Of a DNA stretch of 64,000 nucleotides, positions 26,908 through 38,400 are shown in pieces. The stretch spans positions 32,785 through 96,784 of the forward strand of contig JAENRP010000163.1 in the NCBI GenBank assembly GCA_024741835.1, written 5' to 3'. Origin of the DNA: Diplocarpon mali (lineage: Eukaryota; Ascomycota; Leotiomycetes; Helotiales; Drepanopezizaceae). Both the position numbers and the translations under genes were made by a program. The notes below the pieces were generated by a model. It was not told the DNA's origin. It did not search any database and worked only from the letters and a program-made list of their open reading frames with translations. Within the stretch, counting starts at the first letter, position 1. Each line of letters starts with the position of its first letter.

Positions 26908-27999
26908 ATGGCCCCACGTCTATTCCCGCAATTTCCGAAGCTCCCTCCTGAGTTGCGAGTGAGGATCTGGCGTGCCTTGATGCTACCACGTATCATCCGC
27001 GGAAAATGGCAAAGTCGGAGGTTCCGTAACATCAACGTCTCCATCTACGTACTGTACGCTGGTGCCGTGCCAGTAACTCTCAGTGTAGACTCGGAATCCC
27101 GCTTCGAATCTCAGAAACACTACTCTCTAGTCCGCTGCCTCTTACCATTGAGGCCTCTACCGAGCGAGGAACGGGACGGAGAGAAGCTTGCCCCAGCCCC
27201 AAGACAGAAGTACCTCTTCGAAGTGGCGAGTATCTGGATCAACTGTAACATCGACACGTGCTTCTTCCACAACCTTCCCAGCAACTTCGAGTTCCTCTCG
27301 TGGTTACGCCGCCTCTCGAAGCCGCAGGTCGGAGGCCTCTCCGTAGCCAATCCCTTGAGGCACATTGCCCTGACTGGAGCTGTATGCGAGTATCTCAGGG
27401 CCACAGGTCGCACAGGTGTCCTCTACTCGTTGTGTATGGACCATCCGGTGCTGGAAACAATCACGGTCGTTTTGGACAATAGCAAATTCGTCGAAGATCA
27501 CGATCCACAAGCTTACAAGTTCCGCGAGACGACTTCGCTGGCAAGGGAAGACAGAAGAGGTGGTGGGCAGTGGGGTGGGTGGCAACTCAGATCTCACGTC
27601 AAGCAGATGTTCGACAAGTTCTGGGAGGGCAACCCGAAGGTCAAGGGATATAAGAAGTGGGTGGCTTGGAGAGGAATAAATCCTCACTGGAAGGAGCCCG
27701 AGGTGAGGATGGTGAGCATCAGCAAAGCGCAGCGGGAAACGCTCAAGTCGAAGATGGAGAAGGAGGCAGCTCTGGCTAAGACGCTTGGTGCTACAGATGA
27801 CGAGGAAGTGGCTCTCCACGGCAAGGCTATTACCCCAAGGAAGACCGCTGCTCCGAGAAAGGCGGTCACCCAAAGAAAGAGCGCTGCAACACGCAAGGTT
27901 TCTCCTAAAGAGGTCGCTACCTCGAGGAAGGCTGTTGCCCGGAAAAATCGCGCTGGTCTAGTGAAGGTTGCTGCTAGGAGAGTGATGGATCCTGCGTGA
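26908..27999 (+). CDS. 2EXR-domain protein with basic C-terminal tail
   Basis: Single-exon gene, 363 aa, with a good start context (CCACCATGG). The N-terminus FPQFPKLPPELRVRIWRALMLPR is the F-box-like 2EXR motif that is strongly expanded in Leotiomycetes and Dothideomycetes. It continues with the usual PVTLSVDSESRFESQKHYSL and INCNIDTCFF blocks. The middle has the family's SWLRRLSKPQ and HIALTG segments. From about residue 310 the chain changes to a basic tail in which an (A/T/S)-x-RK motif recurs about every 5-8 residues. Function of 2EXR proteins is unknown; the tail could bind nucleic acid or chromatin (inference). No signal peptide or membrane segment. Confidence 0.9.
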   Translation: MAPRLFPQFPKLPPELRVRIWRALMLPRIIRGKWQSRRFRNINVSIYVLYAGAVPVTLSVDSESRFESQKHYSLVRCLLPLRPLPSEERDGEKLAPAPRQKYLFEVASIWINCNIDTCFFHNLPSNFEFLSWLRRLSKPQVGGLSVANPLRHIALTGAVCEYLRATGRTGVLYSLCMDHPVLETITVVLDNSKFVEDHDPQAYKFRETTSLAREDRRGGGQWGGWQLRSHVKQMFDKFWEGNPKVKGYKKWVAWRGINPHWKEPEVRMVSISKAQRETLKSKMEKEAALAKTLGATDDEEVALHGKAITPRKTAAPRKAVTQRKSAATRKVSPKEVATSRKAVARKNRAGLVKVAARRVMDPA

Positions 28000-28677
28000 T
28001 GAAGGTTCTCAAAGGCAGGACGGAAATCATCCCAATTTTGTCTTGAGCGTGCTAAAAGAATTAGAGTCGGTGGTGATAGGCCGAGTCTTCGCTGACTGTG
28101 GATAGAGGATGAAGTAACATCTCGTTCTTCAATACCCTTCCGCACTCTCTCACCCCTCACACCCCCTATTTTCTTGAGATGGTCTCTTCTTACCAACATC
28201 TCAAAGGTAGTCTCGTTGCTTTTACATCTGCAGCTTCTCGTTGGATAGCTTCCTGGTTGGCAGCCTCTCGGTTCTGGGTATCTTGACTGCTCTGGTTTTC
28301 TTCGATGGTTTCCCTGACGATGATCCCAAATTCAAGTTTGACGGTCGCCATCTTTGGGGCCCCGAAGCGAGAAGCTCAAATGCTTCGCCTACGTTTGCTT
28401 TTCGAACACGCGGTCATGCAGCAGGCAGTTCAACCGAGTTCCTGCTGCAGGAGCGGACGGGAAGATGATGGGTGTGCCTGTATTCTGTGACGATGAAATC
28501 TAAAAACCCACTATCAATGGTCATGGAATCTATATTGACATGGTGACAAGGCAGTGAAACTTTTTGTTCTACCAACTCATCTCTAACCCGGCCAATCCAC
28601 AATATACACCCAAGCCTCAAGGCTAGAGCCGTCCCAATCTCCATCTTCCTCATCCTCCTCACCCCTACGCCACCCTC
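28000..28677. other. intergenic region, no gene seen
   Basis: Downstream of the 2EXR gene and downstream of the decayed transporter. Frames such as 28241-28468 are short and featureless. Confidence 0.4.
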
Positions 28678-29710
28678 TACTTCTCGCTCGCCCCCTTGAT
28701 CAACCGGCTCAAGTCTCCCACTGGTTAGCTACCCAACTTCCGCGGCAAATCCAGCGTCGCGAGCATAATCGCTGCTAATAGATACCATCCCATCATGACC
28801 GCCGCAAAGAACGCCCCTCGCCCCAGCGCCTTTGAGCAGCGTCGGACCGACAGCCAGTCCCGACGCCGTGCAGCAGAGAGACGCAGCAGCGAGACAGAAG
28901 CCGAGCGAGGCGCCCATGGAGACCAGTACGAAGATTGCGTTGGTGCGCAGAGAGCAGATCAGAAAGATGAAGGGGAGGAGACCCACGAACAGCGCGTAGA
29001 AAGCGGAGGAGGAGGAGGCTTAGCCTGGTGTTACTGGGAGAGGTTAGTCAGTGTTGAGATGCCGTTGTTAAGGGGGTAGGGAACATGCGGGTTCTCGAGC
29101 CGTCGGTGTTGTAGGCTGTGGCGGCGCCGTAGAAGGGCACGGAGGTTGTTGCGAAGGTTGGAAAGAGGGCTCCATAGGCTGGGAGTATCAGATTTCTAGA
29201 AGGGCAGGATTTGGAGGGAGGAAAGGGAGAACGAACACATGAAGACTACGCTTGGGAAGGTATTGCCAGGGAAGAAGTCAAGGATCCCAGAGACGAGCAG
29301 AAGAAGGCCGCCGGAGAAGGAGTTTACTCCTCTGACGAGGCCTTGTTTACAAATATCCAGTGACGTGAAAACAGGAATTGCAGTGATACGATAGCAGCAT
29401 ACAGGTACATGGACAGTACCACTCTGTCCCGAAAGCTCCTCTCCATCCCGTGAGCTCGACAGACAGAGGAGACAGAGCGACGGCGAATCCGAAAACTGCT
29501 CTAGCGGTATACATCAGAATGGATCTTGTGGCTAATGAAGGAGAGGACCGACAGAGGCGGAGGGTTAGCAAAGGTCTTTCGCAAGTCTCCTTTCGCAGCA
29601 TGTCCAGGGGACAGGAATAGCTTTGCGAATAGCTCCGGGGAGATGCTGATTGACTCTGTTTGCCTGAGCTCAGCTCCAGCCCCAGGTGTTTCTGCGTTGG
29701 CGCTGTTCAT
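28678..29710 (-). pseudogene. decayed GPR1/FUN34/YaaH-family (acetate/ammonia) transporter
   Basis: Members of this family are six-helix plasma-membrane channels or symporters for acetate or succinate. Conserved pieces appear in order on the minus strand but in changing frames: SPELFAKLFLSPGHAAKGDLRKTFANPPPL (from 29710, carrying the family NPxPL motif), FGFAVALSPLSVELTGWRG (about 29575-29440), GGLLLLVSGILDFFPGNTFPSVVF (about 29315-29240), PAYGALFPTFATTSVPFYG (about 29190-29125), AFYALFVGLLPFIFLICSLRTNAIFVLV (about 29010-28925), AFFAAVMMGWYLLAAIMLATLDLP and PVGDLSRLIKG. Some frame changes may be introns, but two defects are hard to splice away: a shift at about 28810-28830 before AFFAAVMMGW, and an in-frame TAA at 28725-28727 between LGS and PVGDLSRLIKG. 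A further in-frame TAA at 29020-29022 could fall in an intron. I therefore call it a pseudogene. Confidence 0.72.
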
Positions 29711-31160
29711 TTTGGGAGATAAGCTACTCTGCTGTTGAGAAGCTTGTAGAGAGAGACGGTCTGCTCAATTCTTCCCCGCTCTAGATAACAGAGAGAAAGG
29801 CATACTGAAGGAGCATTTCTGATTGAGCTCGCGCCGGGGATATGGCCTTTCCTGCCCGACAGACTCGCGCATGCCAGATAATCGGACATGTACTTACAAC
29901 TAGAGCGTGCCGGGCATATTCTAACATACCAATCGAGAGCGTCAATTAGGTATTAGACCACACGCGAAGCACGGCTACGACCATCGGTATTACCAGATCC
30001 TCTGATTTCCTCTCTTGAGCAAGGATTTGAGCATCAATACGTCTGGGCGCATCAACGGGATGCTGCTAGGCGTTGACCCCCCGCTTACCCCAGATTTGCT
30101 AGGTGGGACTGAGGGTCGTTATATGAGGGCTCGGGGGCAGTGGCACCAGTGCTGCAGAATGGGTCCTCTCGAGAGTGAGGAAAGTTTGCTGTACTAACAT
30201 CTAGTTGCGTTTGAAGAGCTTTTTCGATGAAGTGGTAGTTGACACGTACGAGAGAGAGTTAAAAGGTATTCGATAGGCAATGTTGCTCTATGTCTGATTT
30301 TGATAAGATGATGTTCTTGAAAAGCTTTACTTGATAAGCTCTCGGAGGCGTTCGCTTTACAGAAATGTGATGGCGTGAGAGGACTGGCGTGCCAAAGCGA
30401 AGCGTAGAAACCCATCAGGATTCAGGCTCGTGGAGTATAACGTTGTTACCGCAAAGGGCAGAACAGTTGATGATTTTAATAATGTTTACTGAAATGCTGA
30501 CAGGTTGGCCGAGGAGAGAATCCGGCGATTACATTCATGCCATGATGTCCGACGTACCTCGACTCGAAACCTGCTGCCCCAGGTGACGAGACATGAAGTT
30601 CCGAGATGCTGCTTTTGCTATAGGAAGATCGAGGCACAGCCAAAGGTCCGGCCAGTTTCGGAGGCTCATACCAGAAAGTGATTGAAAAAGCTTTGGATAG
30701 TATTTCAACCCAGCGCTGGCGTCGACTATAACGATTGACGCTTGGAATCCGTGATGCAAGAATTAAATTATCGGAAAATCTGGTAATCCAAGGGGCGAGA
30801 AGTAGCAACCAGGGTCGAAAGGTGTAGGCATGGAACCCACACGCATCTCAGTTCTCCAAAAGACCAAGTTATTCTCAAATACGAACGCCGCCATGGAGTA
30901 TTATCTCGACCTATCCTAGCTTATTAGTCGTAAGTACTGATCCCAACCAAATCTCATGCGCAGCGCGTGCCATATCAGTCGCCGATTTCACTTAATTACC
31001 GGACAGGATTTCACAAATTCATCATATCCAAATCACATGACACTAATTTCTCATCCCAGGAATCCTCGCGTAGAGTGCAGCATTTTTTAGCTCGTTATGC
31101 GACTAATTGTCCCTACTGCCATGATCTAACACCGTCCCAGCCCAATGACAGAAGAATTGT
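29711..31160. other. intergenic region, no gene seen
   Basis: 1.45 kb between the decayed transporter and the eL27 gene. No frame has a domain or credible splice chain, and no RNA gene could be folded by eye. Confidence 0.5.
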
Positions 31161-31887
31161 TCAAAATCCTGCGGAATCAGTCTTCTGCGCCACATTCGCT
31201 GTAGTAAGAGGCACGTACTAAGAGGGGTGAAGAACCATCTGTTCTTTCCAGAAGTGTACCTCTCCTCCAAAGCCTTTTTCACGGTCTTCTTTGCATCCTC
31301 ACGTTGAGACACCTCCTTGAAAGTGTCCGCAGTGACGACTCCCTTCAATCCCTCCAGCTCAAGTGTGTATCTCGTCGGCATCAAGTGGTTATAGTTGATG
31401 ACCTTGATGAAAGGCTTGACCTTTGATCGCTTGGTTTGCTTGGCCTTCGACATACGGCGGGTGATTTGAGATGGGTAACGCTCAATACCGGCAACCAGGG
31501 CATGAGGGTATGGGTGAGACTTGGTCCCACTATCTTGTGGCTGGATGAGGACGACCTGCAGAGTCTCTATCAGCGCTGGAATCCGATTTCCACATCATTA
31601 GTGCCCGTTATGTATCCCACGTATCCCTGCCTCGTTCCTGCGCACGTCTGGAAGGTTATGTCGTACCTTCTTTCCAGCATATCTGCCGCGAGTGATGATC
31701 GCAACACGGCCGACCTTTAAGACTTTCAAGTCGTCAGTAATTGAACAATTGAAGCCTCGCCAACTTTTCCTTCCCGAAGGCGAAGGTGAGGGGGGACGCG
31801 ACAATCGTAACGAGGATTTTTCTCTTCTCATCGAGTTCGAACCTGTGACAGATGGATATCTGGGGTAGAGCGTAACTCACACTTCAT
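31161..31887 (-). CDS. RPL27: 60S ribosomal protein eL27
   Basis: Structural protein of the large ribosomal subunit. Minus-strand exons: 31881-31887, 31667-31722, 31219-31555, 31161-31168; total 135 aa, the normal eL27 length. The product starts [21 protein letters not shown] (KOW-like N-terminus), continues with [24 protein letters not shown] and [26 protein letters not shown], and ends in [10 protein letters not shown]. The first coding exon is 7 nt (ATGAAGT) and the last is 8 nt (two bases, then Phe and stop). Each splice is fixed by the expected protein ends: without the last intron the protein would lose its RF end. Introns are 158, 111 and 50 nt, all GT...AG. An early intron directly after the start is common in fungal ribosomal protein genes. 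Confidence 0.97.
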
Positions 31888-33443
31888 CTTGACGGTCGTT
31901 TAGTGTCGAGGTGTTTGTCGAGTCGTTGGTTTGGGATCCTGCTTCGAAAAATGCCCGGTTGTGGGCTCAACCTCGCTAAGGTAGAATGAATGACCCAAGC
32001 GCTGCACCACTCACGTGACTTTGGCCAAGAAAGCCTCAGTCACCCATTGTATCATGCCCCTCGTACCAACACTATACCCTAACTCCTGCAATACCTTCAC
32101 GTGCGTGGGACGCATAGAATCCTTGAAGTCCCCAAGTTATATGCCTTGAAACTTGAGATGTGGCCGAGATATCGGTTTTCACCTGACAGTGGGAAAGAAA
32201 CGATCGACCGACTACCCAAAAGCATGGGTCCGGTTCTCTGGCGGACCTGCTAATTTCTGGCTGGCTTTGCATATTACCTATCTGTCGCTGCTCGTCAATT
32301 GTCAATTGCGTCGGCATACGGTGAGAAGCAGCCTGAAATGCTCATTCTTGAGGCTTCGTCAAACACAGAGTGGCTGACAGGCAGAGAGAAAATGATCAGT
32401 TAGATTTCCTTCGGAATCGTTAAAGCCTGGTTCTGCCACATCTACAGACATCATGCTATAGAGTTATGTCAATGACTCAATCAAGCTTGACATCAGAAAC
32501 AACTCTGACCATCCTGGTACTGCACAGTTGGACTTGGATATTTGCCGGGTTTCAAACCAGTTCGTGATGCCTCGGCCTGGCCCGTTTGACTAGCAGCTCG
32601 ACAAACCTCAGTAACCTGCAGCGTTTCAAATCGTCATCCCTATGACCCCGATCGTCAAAATTGCCTCTCACAACAACATGATTCCTCTTGCACTTGACGG
32701 CAAACGGAGGTCCGGGTGCCTTTCACGCGGCTTTGGTTAAATGAGCTTGATTCTGGTCCTGGTCGAGGCTCAGCCAGTGACAGCGCTTAAGCAGCCGACA
32801 GACAGAGCTTAGAGGCTATCTTAGGAAGTTTCATGCTTTCTGGTTTCATGGCCTGTATTATATTGTTTCGATTCTAATACCCGTATTGAATCCGGGGAAC
32901 GAGCTGTTGCTTCTTTGCCGCTTCAGATTCCTGACTGAAGCTACCAAAAAGCCATGGGATCTTTCATACCGTGGCAACTACGCTCTGATTCACTACCGCC
33001 AAGTGACCTCCTGGAAATTGGATGAAGATGAAGATGCAACTGCCATTCAGTTCACGGCCTCTCTTGGTATTATGAATTGCTTCATCCAGTCCGTCTCTAC
33101 GCACTGACTGACCCCTCGCTCCTCGACGAAGATCGCAAGAATGGTTTTCTGGTATGCAGCCAAGACTGGCCGAACACTTCTCTGTCATTGGTGAGGCCTC
33201 GAAATCTGTGTGTGGTTTCCATGTTCCCTTTCTCAAAGCTCGGCATCAACCGTGCTTTACATCCAGACCAACACACCTGTCGACTCTCTGGGTATAAGTA
33301 TGATGCTGCTCGTCACGGAGCATGTTTTTCATCATCGCCTTTCAGTTCTCAGTTTTACAATAATTCCCAGCTTCTAATTTCTAGTACCACTCTATCACTT
33401 TTCAAGACTTTTGCTGGTCACTAGTCCTTTCCAACCTATCAAG
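31888..33443. other. divergent promoter region of eL27 and the Egh16-like gene
   Basis: The two flanking genes point away from each other. Near the eL27 side are CACGTGAC (about 32012) and CAGTCACC (about 32037), the latter one base from the fission yeast HomolD box CAGTCACA that is found at ribosomal protein genes. This is suggestive only. A TATA-like GTATAAGTA lies at 33292-33300, about 145 bp before the Egh16-like start. Frames in 32.9-33.4 kb carry no domain. Confidence 0.4.
33292..33300 (+). promoter_or_regulatory. TATA-box-like site
   Basis: GTATAAGTA lies 144 bp upstream of the Egh16-like start codon. Assigned by sequence and spacing only. Confidence 0.4.
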
Positions 33444-34267
33444 ATGCTTTTCAAGTCTATCATTCTGGCCATGGCCGCTGCCGAGCTCGTTGCTGGACAC
33501 GGAGCTATTGTCAATGCTACTGGAGATATGGGTGGTAGTGGAACAGCTATCGGCAGTAAGTTACATATGTGGAGCGCTTACCGATCCTAGCTTAACAATT
33601 TTTTAGTTGACGCTTCCACTCCTCGTGATGGCACGAAACGAACCCCCTTCCAACAGGACTCCACTCGCTTCAAGAATGCAGCTGCAGACGCTTGCGGAGA
33701 GACACTGGGAGGCGGAACCAATGATCCTGCAAAACAAGTTCCTGCTGTCATGGCTAATTCCGGCGGACTTCCTCAGATCTCCCCTGGTGGCATGGTCATG
33801 ATGACTCTTCATCAAGTCAATGGTGACGGTGCTGGGCCATATGACTGTATGATTGACAGTACTGGCACTGGAACTGGTGGCTGGGTCAAGATGCAAGTCG
33901 CAACCAATGTTCCGGGAACGAACTCGAGAAGCAAGGCAAAGGCCACAGATTTCGTGAGTAGTACCGGTGAAGGTCGTTCTCAAGTCGCAATTGCTAATTG
34001 TATATGAAGCCGCTCACTGCTAAAGTCGCCGCTGACCAAACATGTACTGGCACTGCGGGAGGAGCAGAAGGTGTCTGCATGGTCAGATGCAACAACGCTG
34101 CCAGTAAGTATTTACAACAAGGCCCTGCGAAGCAAATATTGATTCCACTCACAGACGCCGGACCATTCGGGGGTTGTGTACCAGTGCAAATGGCGGGTGG
34201 AAACGCTACTGCTGCTGCCAGACTTGCTCGTTCCCTGGGTTCCAAGTCTCAATTTTTCTCCGCATAG
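33444..34267 (+). CDS. Egh16-like secreted surface protein (gEgh16 / Gas1-Mas3 family)
   Basis: Exons 33444-33555, 33607-33953, 34010-34103 and 34155-34267 give 221 aa in frame. It has an 18-residue signal peptide with a hydrophobic core, then a mature start [10 protein letters not shown]. The body has the family blocks [22 protein letters not shown], a Gly-rich linker, and [17 protein letters not shown], and ends in [10 protein letters not shown]. Six cysteines in the mature part probably form three disulfides. Relatives are appressorium-associated proteins in the powdery mildew and rice blast fungi and in insect pathogens, where they contribute to virulence; many saprobes have them too, so presence alone does not show pathogenicity. 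The mature N-terminal His (19), His106 and Tyr116 are discussed in the findings. Introns are 50-56 nt with GTAAGT/GTGAGT donors. Confidence 0.93.
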
Positions 34268-35452
34268 TCTACGCCACTAATACTACTCCCGGTTTGCTTG
34301 TTTTGTTTTGAGTCGCATTTAGCGCGAGCAGAAGCTAATCACTCGGTCCTTACATGTAATAGCTGTATCTGTAATATGATCTCAATTACATTCTAGTCGG
34401 TTTCACTCCCGTCGTTATGTGCTTGATCAAAAGTAATTGACTGGAGATAAAAAGCTTCATCATAAGTGCCAATGCAAAAGTCCCGACAGGAACATGGGGG
34501 GTTGGACTTCTGATAAAATGATAATCGATCCCTCAAGAATCAGCCCGGCACTGAGAATGAGCAATAGAATATTTGGGAAGATGAATGCTGACGAAAGAAC
34601 AGAACGACAGTCTCTTTGAGGTAGAGGTCAATCCACAGCAGCACCAAGTCTTTAAAACACCGCAATCTATAGCAATAGTCAGGCCACACTGGCGAATAGA
34701 AGGTCGAGAGCACCACGAATAAGGAACATGTAATGAAATCTATGGCTGTATCTAGCTTATGCAGTTCGAAATTCATAATATTTATCTATTTTACTTGAAT
34801 TCATGTGAGATCAGGGCGGTCTTATTTGTATTCTGATTTATCACACTTTGCGGCAGCCACAGTACTGCATGGACTGTACTTTTTCTTTAAACTCTAAATA
34901 ACACCTGGGCAGCCAAACAGAAAGTTTTTTTCTTCCCAAAAAGCATCTATGAGTCGGAACTGGATGTCCCTCTCGAGTGGTTGCCCCGGCAGCTGTCAGG
35001 GGTATCACGTGATACTTCCATATAGTTCCTATCTAGATACCAGAGACGATCCATAGATGGGAAAATTAAGATATAGATTTTGAGTAAAGATAATTGACTA
35101 GACCATCATTTATCAGATAATTTGAGTTCCAGTGGCGGGGTGTTGTACTTGTTATTGATGCTCCAGCAGCAAGGGTGGGCGGTTACCTGATGTTAGGCGC
35201 CGGTCTTGTTGGCGCTCGCGCTTGCAGCAAGTAAACAATCATGTCAACAAACCTAGATGATAACCGCCCGCCATAACTAAATACCTCAGAACCTCAAACT
35301 CGGGAGTCGAACCCACGACTCGGACGCTTTGTTCTCCTTCACACTACACATTAGCCCTCCATATTGCGGTTCAACCATTTTCTTGAGGTCTGAGGCGCCT
35401 CGACGTTTTTTTATACCCGTCCACATTCCAACCTTCATTCCACAGCTCAACC
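34268..35452. other. intergenic region, no gene seen
   Basis: A/T-rich in 34.3-35.2 kb, with no coding frame of note. At about 35300-35335 on the minus strand there is a short GTGGGTTCGACTCCC sequence like a tRNA T-arm, but no other tRNA parts (see rejected items). Confidence 0.5.
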
Positions 35453-38400
35453 ATGCCTTCAGTAGAAAGAGATGCCTCGCGGGACAGCGACCGCCATATG
35501 AAACATCAGCATTCTGTCTCGTCGGATTGCGGAAGAGCCGTTGTCCCTATGTAAGGCCGACTCCGCTGCAGCTTCAGTAAATGCTAATTTGGTCACTGCA
35601 GGTGGGACAGCTCCGATCCTGAACGCGCCCCTCCCCCGCTACCTATGAACCCATCCTCTCCCGTCGTAGCTTCACGTCCCAATACATCGAGCGCCATACA
35701 ATCTGCACATATCGCCTTGACGGAGAAGGCCAGGGAAAGCGGCTACGTCACGAATGCTCCGACAAAACGCATTGACACGTCTCCGGAACGATCTTTGATC
35801 AAGGGAGCTACTCACAAGCGCATGCAGTCTTTGCAGACAGGAAATGTGAGAGATCTGAGTAGTCTTCTGGAGGGTGGCTCGACTTTCAGCTCTCCAAGAT
35901 CACCAGAGAAGAGTGCGAGACGACCGTCAACACCCCATACAAACAAGGACTTCTTCCTCGAAGCTAGGTCTCCGGAAAAGGACCCAGAAAAGTCACCAGA
36001 GAAATCTCCTGAGAAGGATACAAGTCGTTCAGCGACTCCCACGCCAGGACGGGAGACTCCAAATAGAGAACTCACACTTCGGCCGTCGTTGAGGAGACCA
36101 CCACAAAGCATCTTAGGTGAGAATACACCGCCGCAGTCAGCGACAATGCTTGCCCTGCAGAATATGGTCAACAAGGAGATGGATAATCCTTTGTCGAATG
36201 TCACGAATGGCTCTACGGCGATGGTTCGCACACCACAGACTTTTGATGCGATTTCGAATCAGATTTTGAGCCTTACCAGCATTGCTACGAGTCTTCAAAG
36301 AGAGATGGCCCAGCTCAGCAGGAGGAGCAAGGACAATGCCACAGATCTTGTCAGCTTGAAGGAAGCAACAAATGCTCGCGACGAAGACATCCGGAAGAGC
36401 CTTCGGGATCTGGTCATAAATCTGTCCGAGTCTGGTTCTCGGTCACCTAGTAATCTTTATGCCCCCGGAGCTTTTTATATCGATAGTAAAGCCCACAACT
36501 CGCCCGGCTCGAGAGCTGTGAAGGCTTTCTCTCTACCACGGATTCCAAGCCCGACGAGCTTCGCCGCCTCCTTGGACCGGGATTCTATGACTAGCTCAGT
36601 ATCCTGTAACCATGATGGCGTTGCAAGTATTGCGCTTCTCGAGAAGGTTCTTCGTGACATGGGTACGAAGGAAGGCCAAGATCTCCTGGTATCACGCTTG
36701 ACCGAAGTAGCCGACAATCTTGCTCGGGATGGAAGTACGACTGCCCGGAAACTTGATGATCTGCTGGAGTATATCAAGGCAAACTCCCACCAAGAAATCG
36801 TGGCCCGTGATGGAGGTGGTTCCGGACGCAATCCCGGAGGCAGCAGGGCTCGAAACTTTAGCTTCGACGAGGCACCGAGACTCGAGCTAGATTTTGACCA
36901 TCCAATATCTGGTCCCGTGGCCCAGCAGGTTGGGCATTTAATGGGTTCTACGGGAAACAAGGAGAACATGACAGGGCTAGGAGCAACTCGTGCTGCGGAT
37001 ACTATAAATAATGATGTCATGAAGATTATACGAACAATCAAGGACAGTGTCGCTCAAGGAGGAGGACTGACTGCTGAAGTCAAAGCTCTTGTTCGAGAAC
37101 TTCGGGGAGAAGTACTCGGCATGGGACGTGAAATCGGTCGAAAGCTTGATTATGAAGCTAGCAACAAAACTTCTACGAAAGATGCCGCTGCAGAGCGAGA
37201 ACAGATTGCTCAAGTCGTTCGGGATGGTCTTGAGGAGCTGAATATTCATATGGAACAGATTCTTCGAGAACATCGACGCCAATCAGCATCATCTCAAGCC
37301 TCACGTAATATCGTTGACTACAAGGAGATTTTCAACGCAGTCCGAAGTGCACTCAGTGAGCAAAGCCAGCAGCGGGATCCGGAGCTCCAGAAGCAGGATA
37401 TCATTGAAGCTGTCAAGGAGGCGTGGGAGAACTACAAGCCAGATATCGAGCTCCAGCAGTTCGGGTTAGAGCGAGAAGAACTCTTGACGTGTCTCAAGGA
37501 AGGAATACAAGAATATGCACCCAGAGACCACCCGCGAGAAGTTGAAGGAGCAACCCGCGACGAGGTTTTCGCAGCAGTAGTAGAAGGTCTGAAACACTTC
37601 TCCCCCCCTCGTGTTGAGACGGAAGCCAGTCTCTCACGGGAAGAAATCCTCGATGCTGTGAGAGAGTGCTTGGAGGAATTTGAATTTCCAGCGGCTCCAG
37701 CGCCAGAACCGATCGAGACCGGCATTACGCGAGATGACATGCTGGACGCGGTTAAAGAGGGTCTGCATACCTTCGATTTTGCTGCGGCCAATACGATAGC
37801 TTTGAGTCGAGATGTTGACAAGGGAATCACAAGAGATGATATGCTTGATGCCGTCAAGGAGGGTCTACATACATTCGATTTTGCCGCCAACACCACATCT
37901 TCTAATAGACATGTCAACGAAGGAGTTTCGAGAGATGATATGCTTGATGCGGTCAAGGAAGGTCTCCATACCTTTGACTTCCCAGCCACTAGTATGACTT
38001 CGAACCGGGATGTCGCTGAAGGAATCACAAGACTTGATATACTTGATGCCGTAAACGAAGGTCTTCACACGTTTGACTTTGCATCAACCATCACAGCTTT
38101 GAGTAAAGATCCGCGCGAAGGCCTGACACGAGATGATATGATAGAGGCTATCAAAGAGGGACTTAGTACATTCGACCTCGCAGCCAACTCTACTGCGCTG
38201 AGCACAGACATCCGCGAAGGACTAACCAGGGATGATGTGCTCGATGCTGTGCGGGAGGGTTTACATACATTCGAGTTTCCGGCTGTTGGAAGTTTGAGCA
38301 GAGAAGCTGGTGAAACCTTAACGCGGGACGATATTCATGGCGCACTCCGGGAGTGTCTCCACACCTTCGACTTTTCTGGAACTTCGACTGCTTTGGTTCA

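Noticed and set aside
28795..29079. Plus-strand frame opposite the decayed transporter
   Set aside because: The minus strand carries clear family motifs; the plus frame is a highly charged antisense product with no homology.
31723..31880. Box C/D snoRNA in eL27 intron 1
   Set aside because: A GATGA and a CTGA are present, but the C box is imperfect and no terminal stem or guide region can be shown by eye.
35295..35340. tRNA-like T-arm (GTGGGTTCGACTCCC on the minus strand)
   Set aside because: The stem pairs only partly and no D-arm, anticodon arm or acceptor stem can be found at the right distance.
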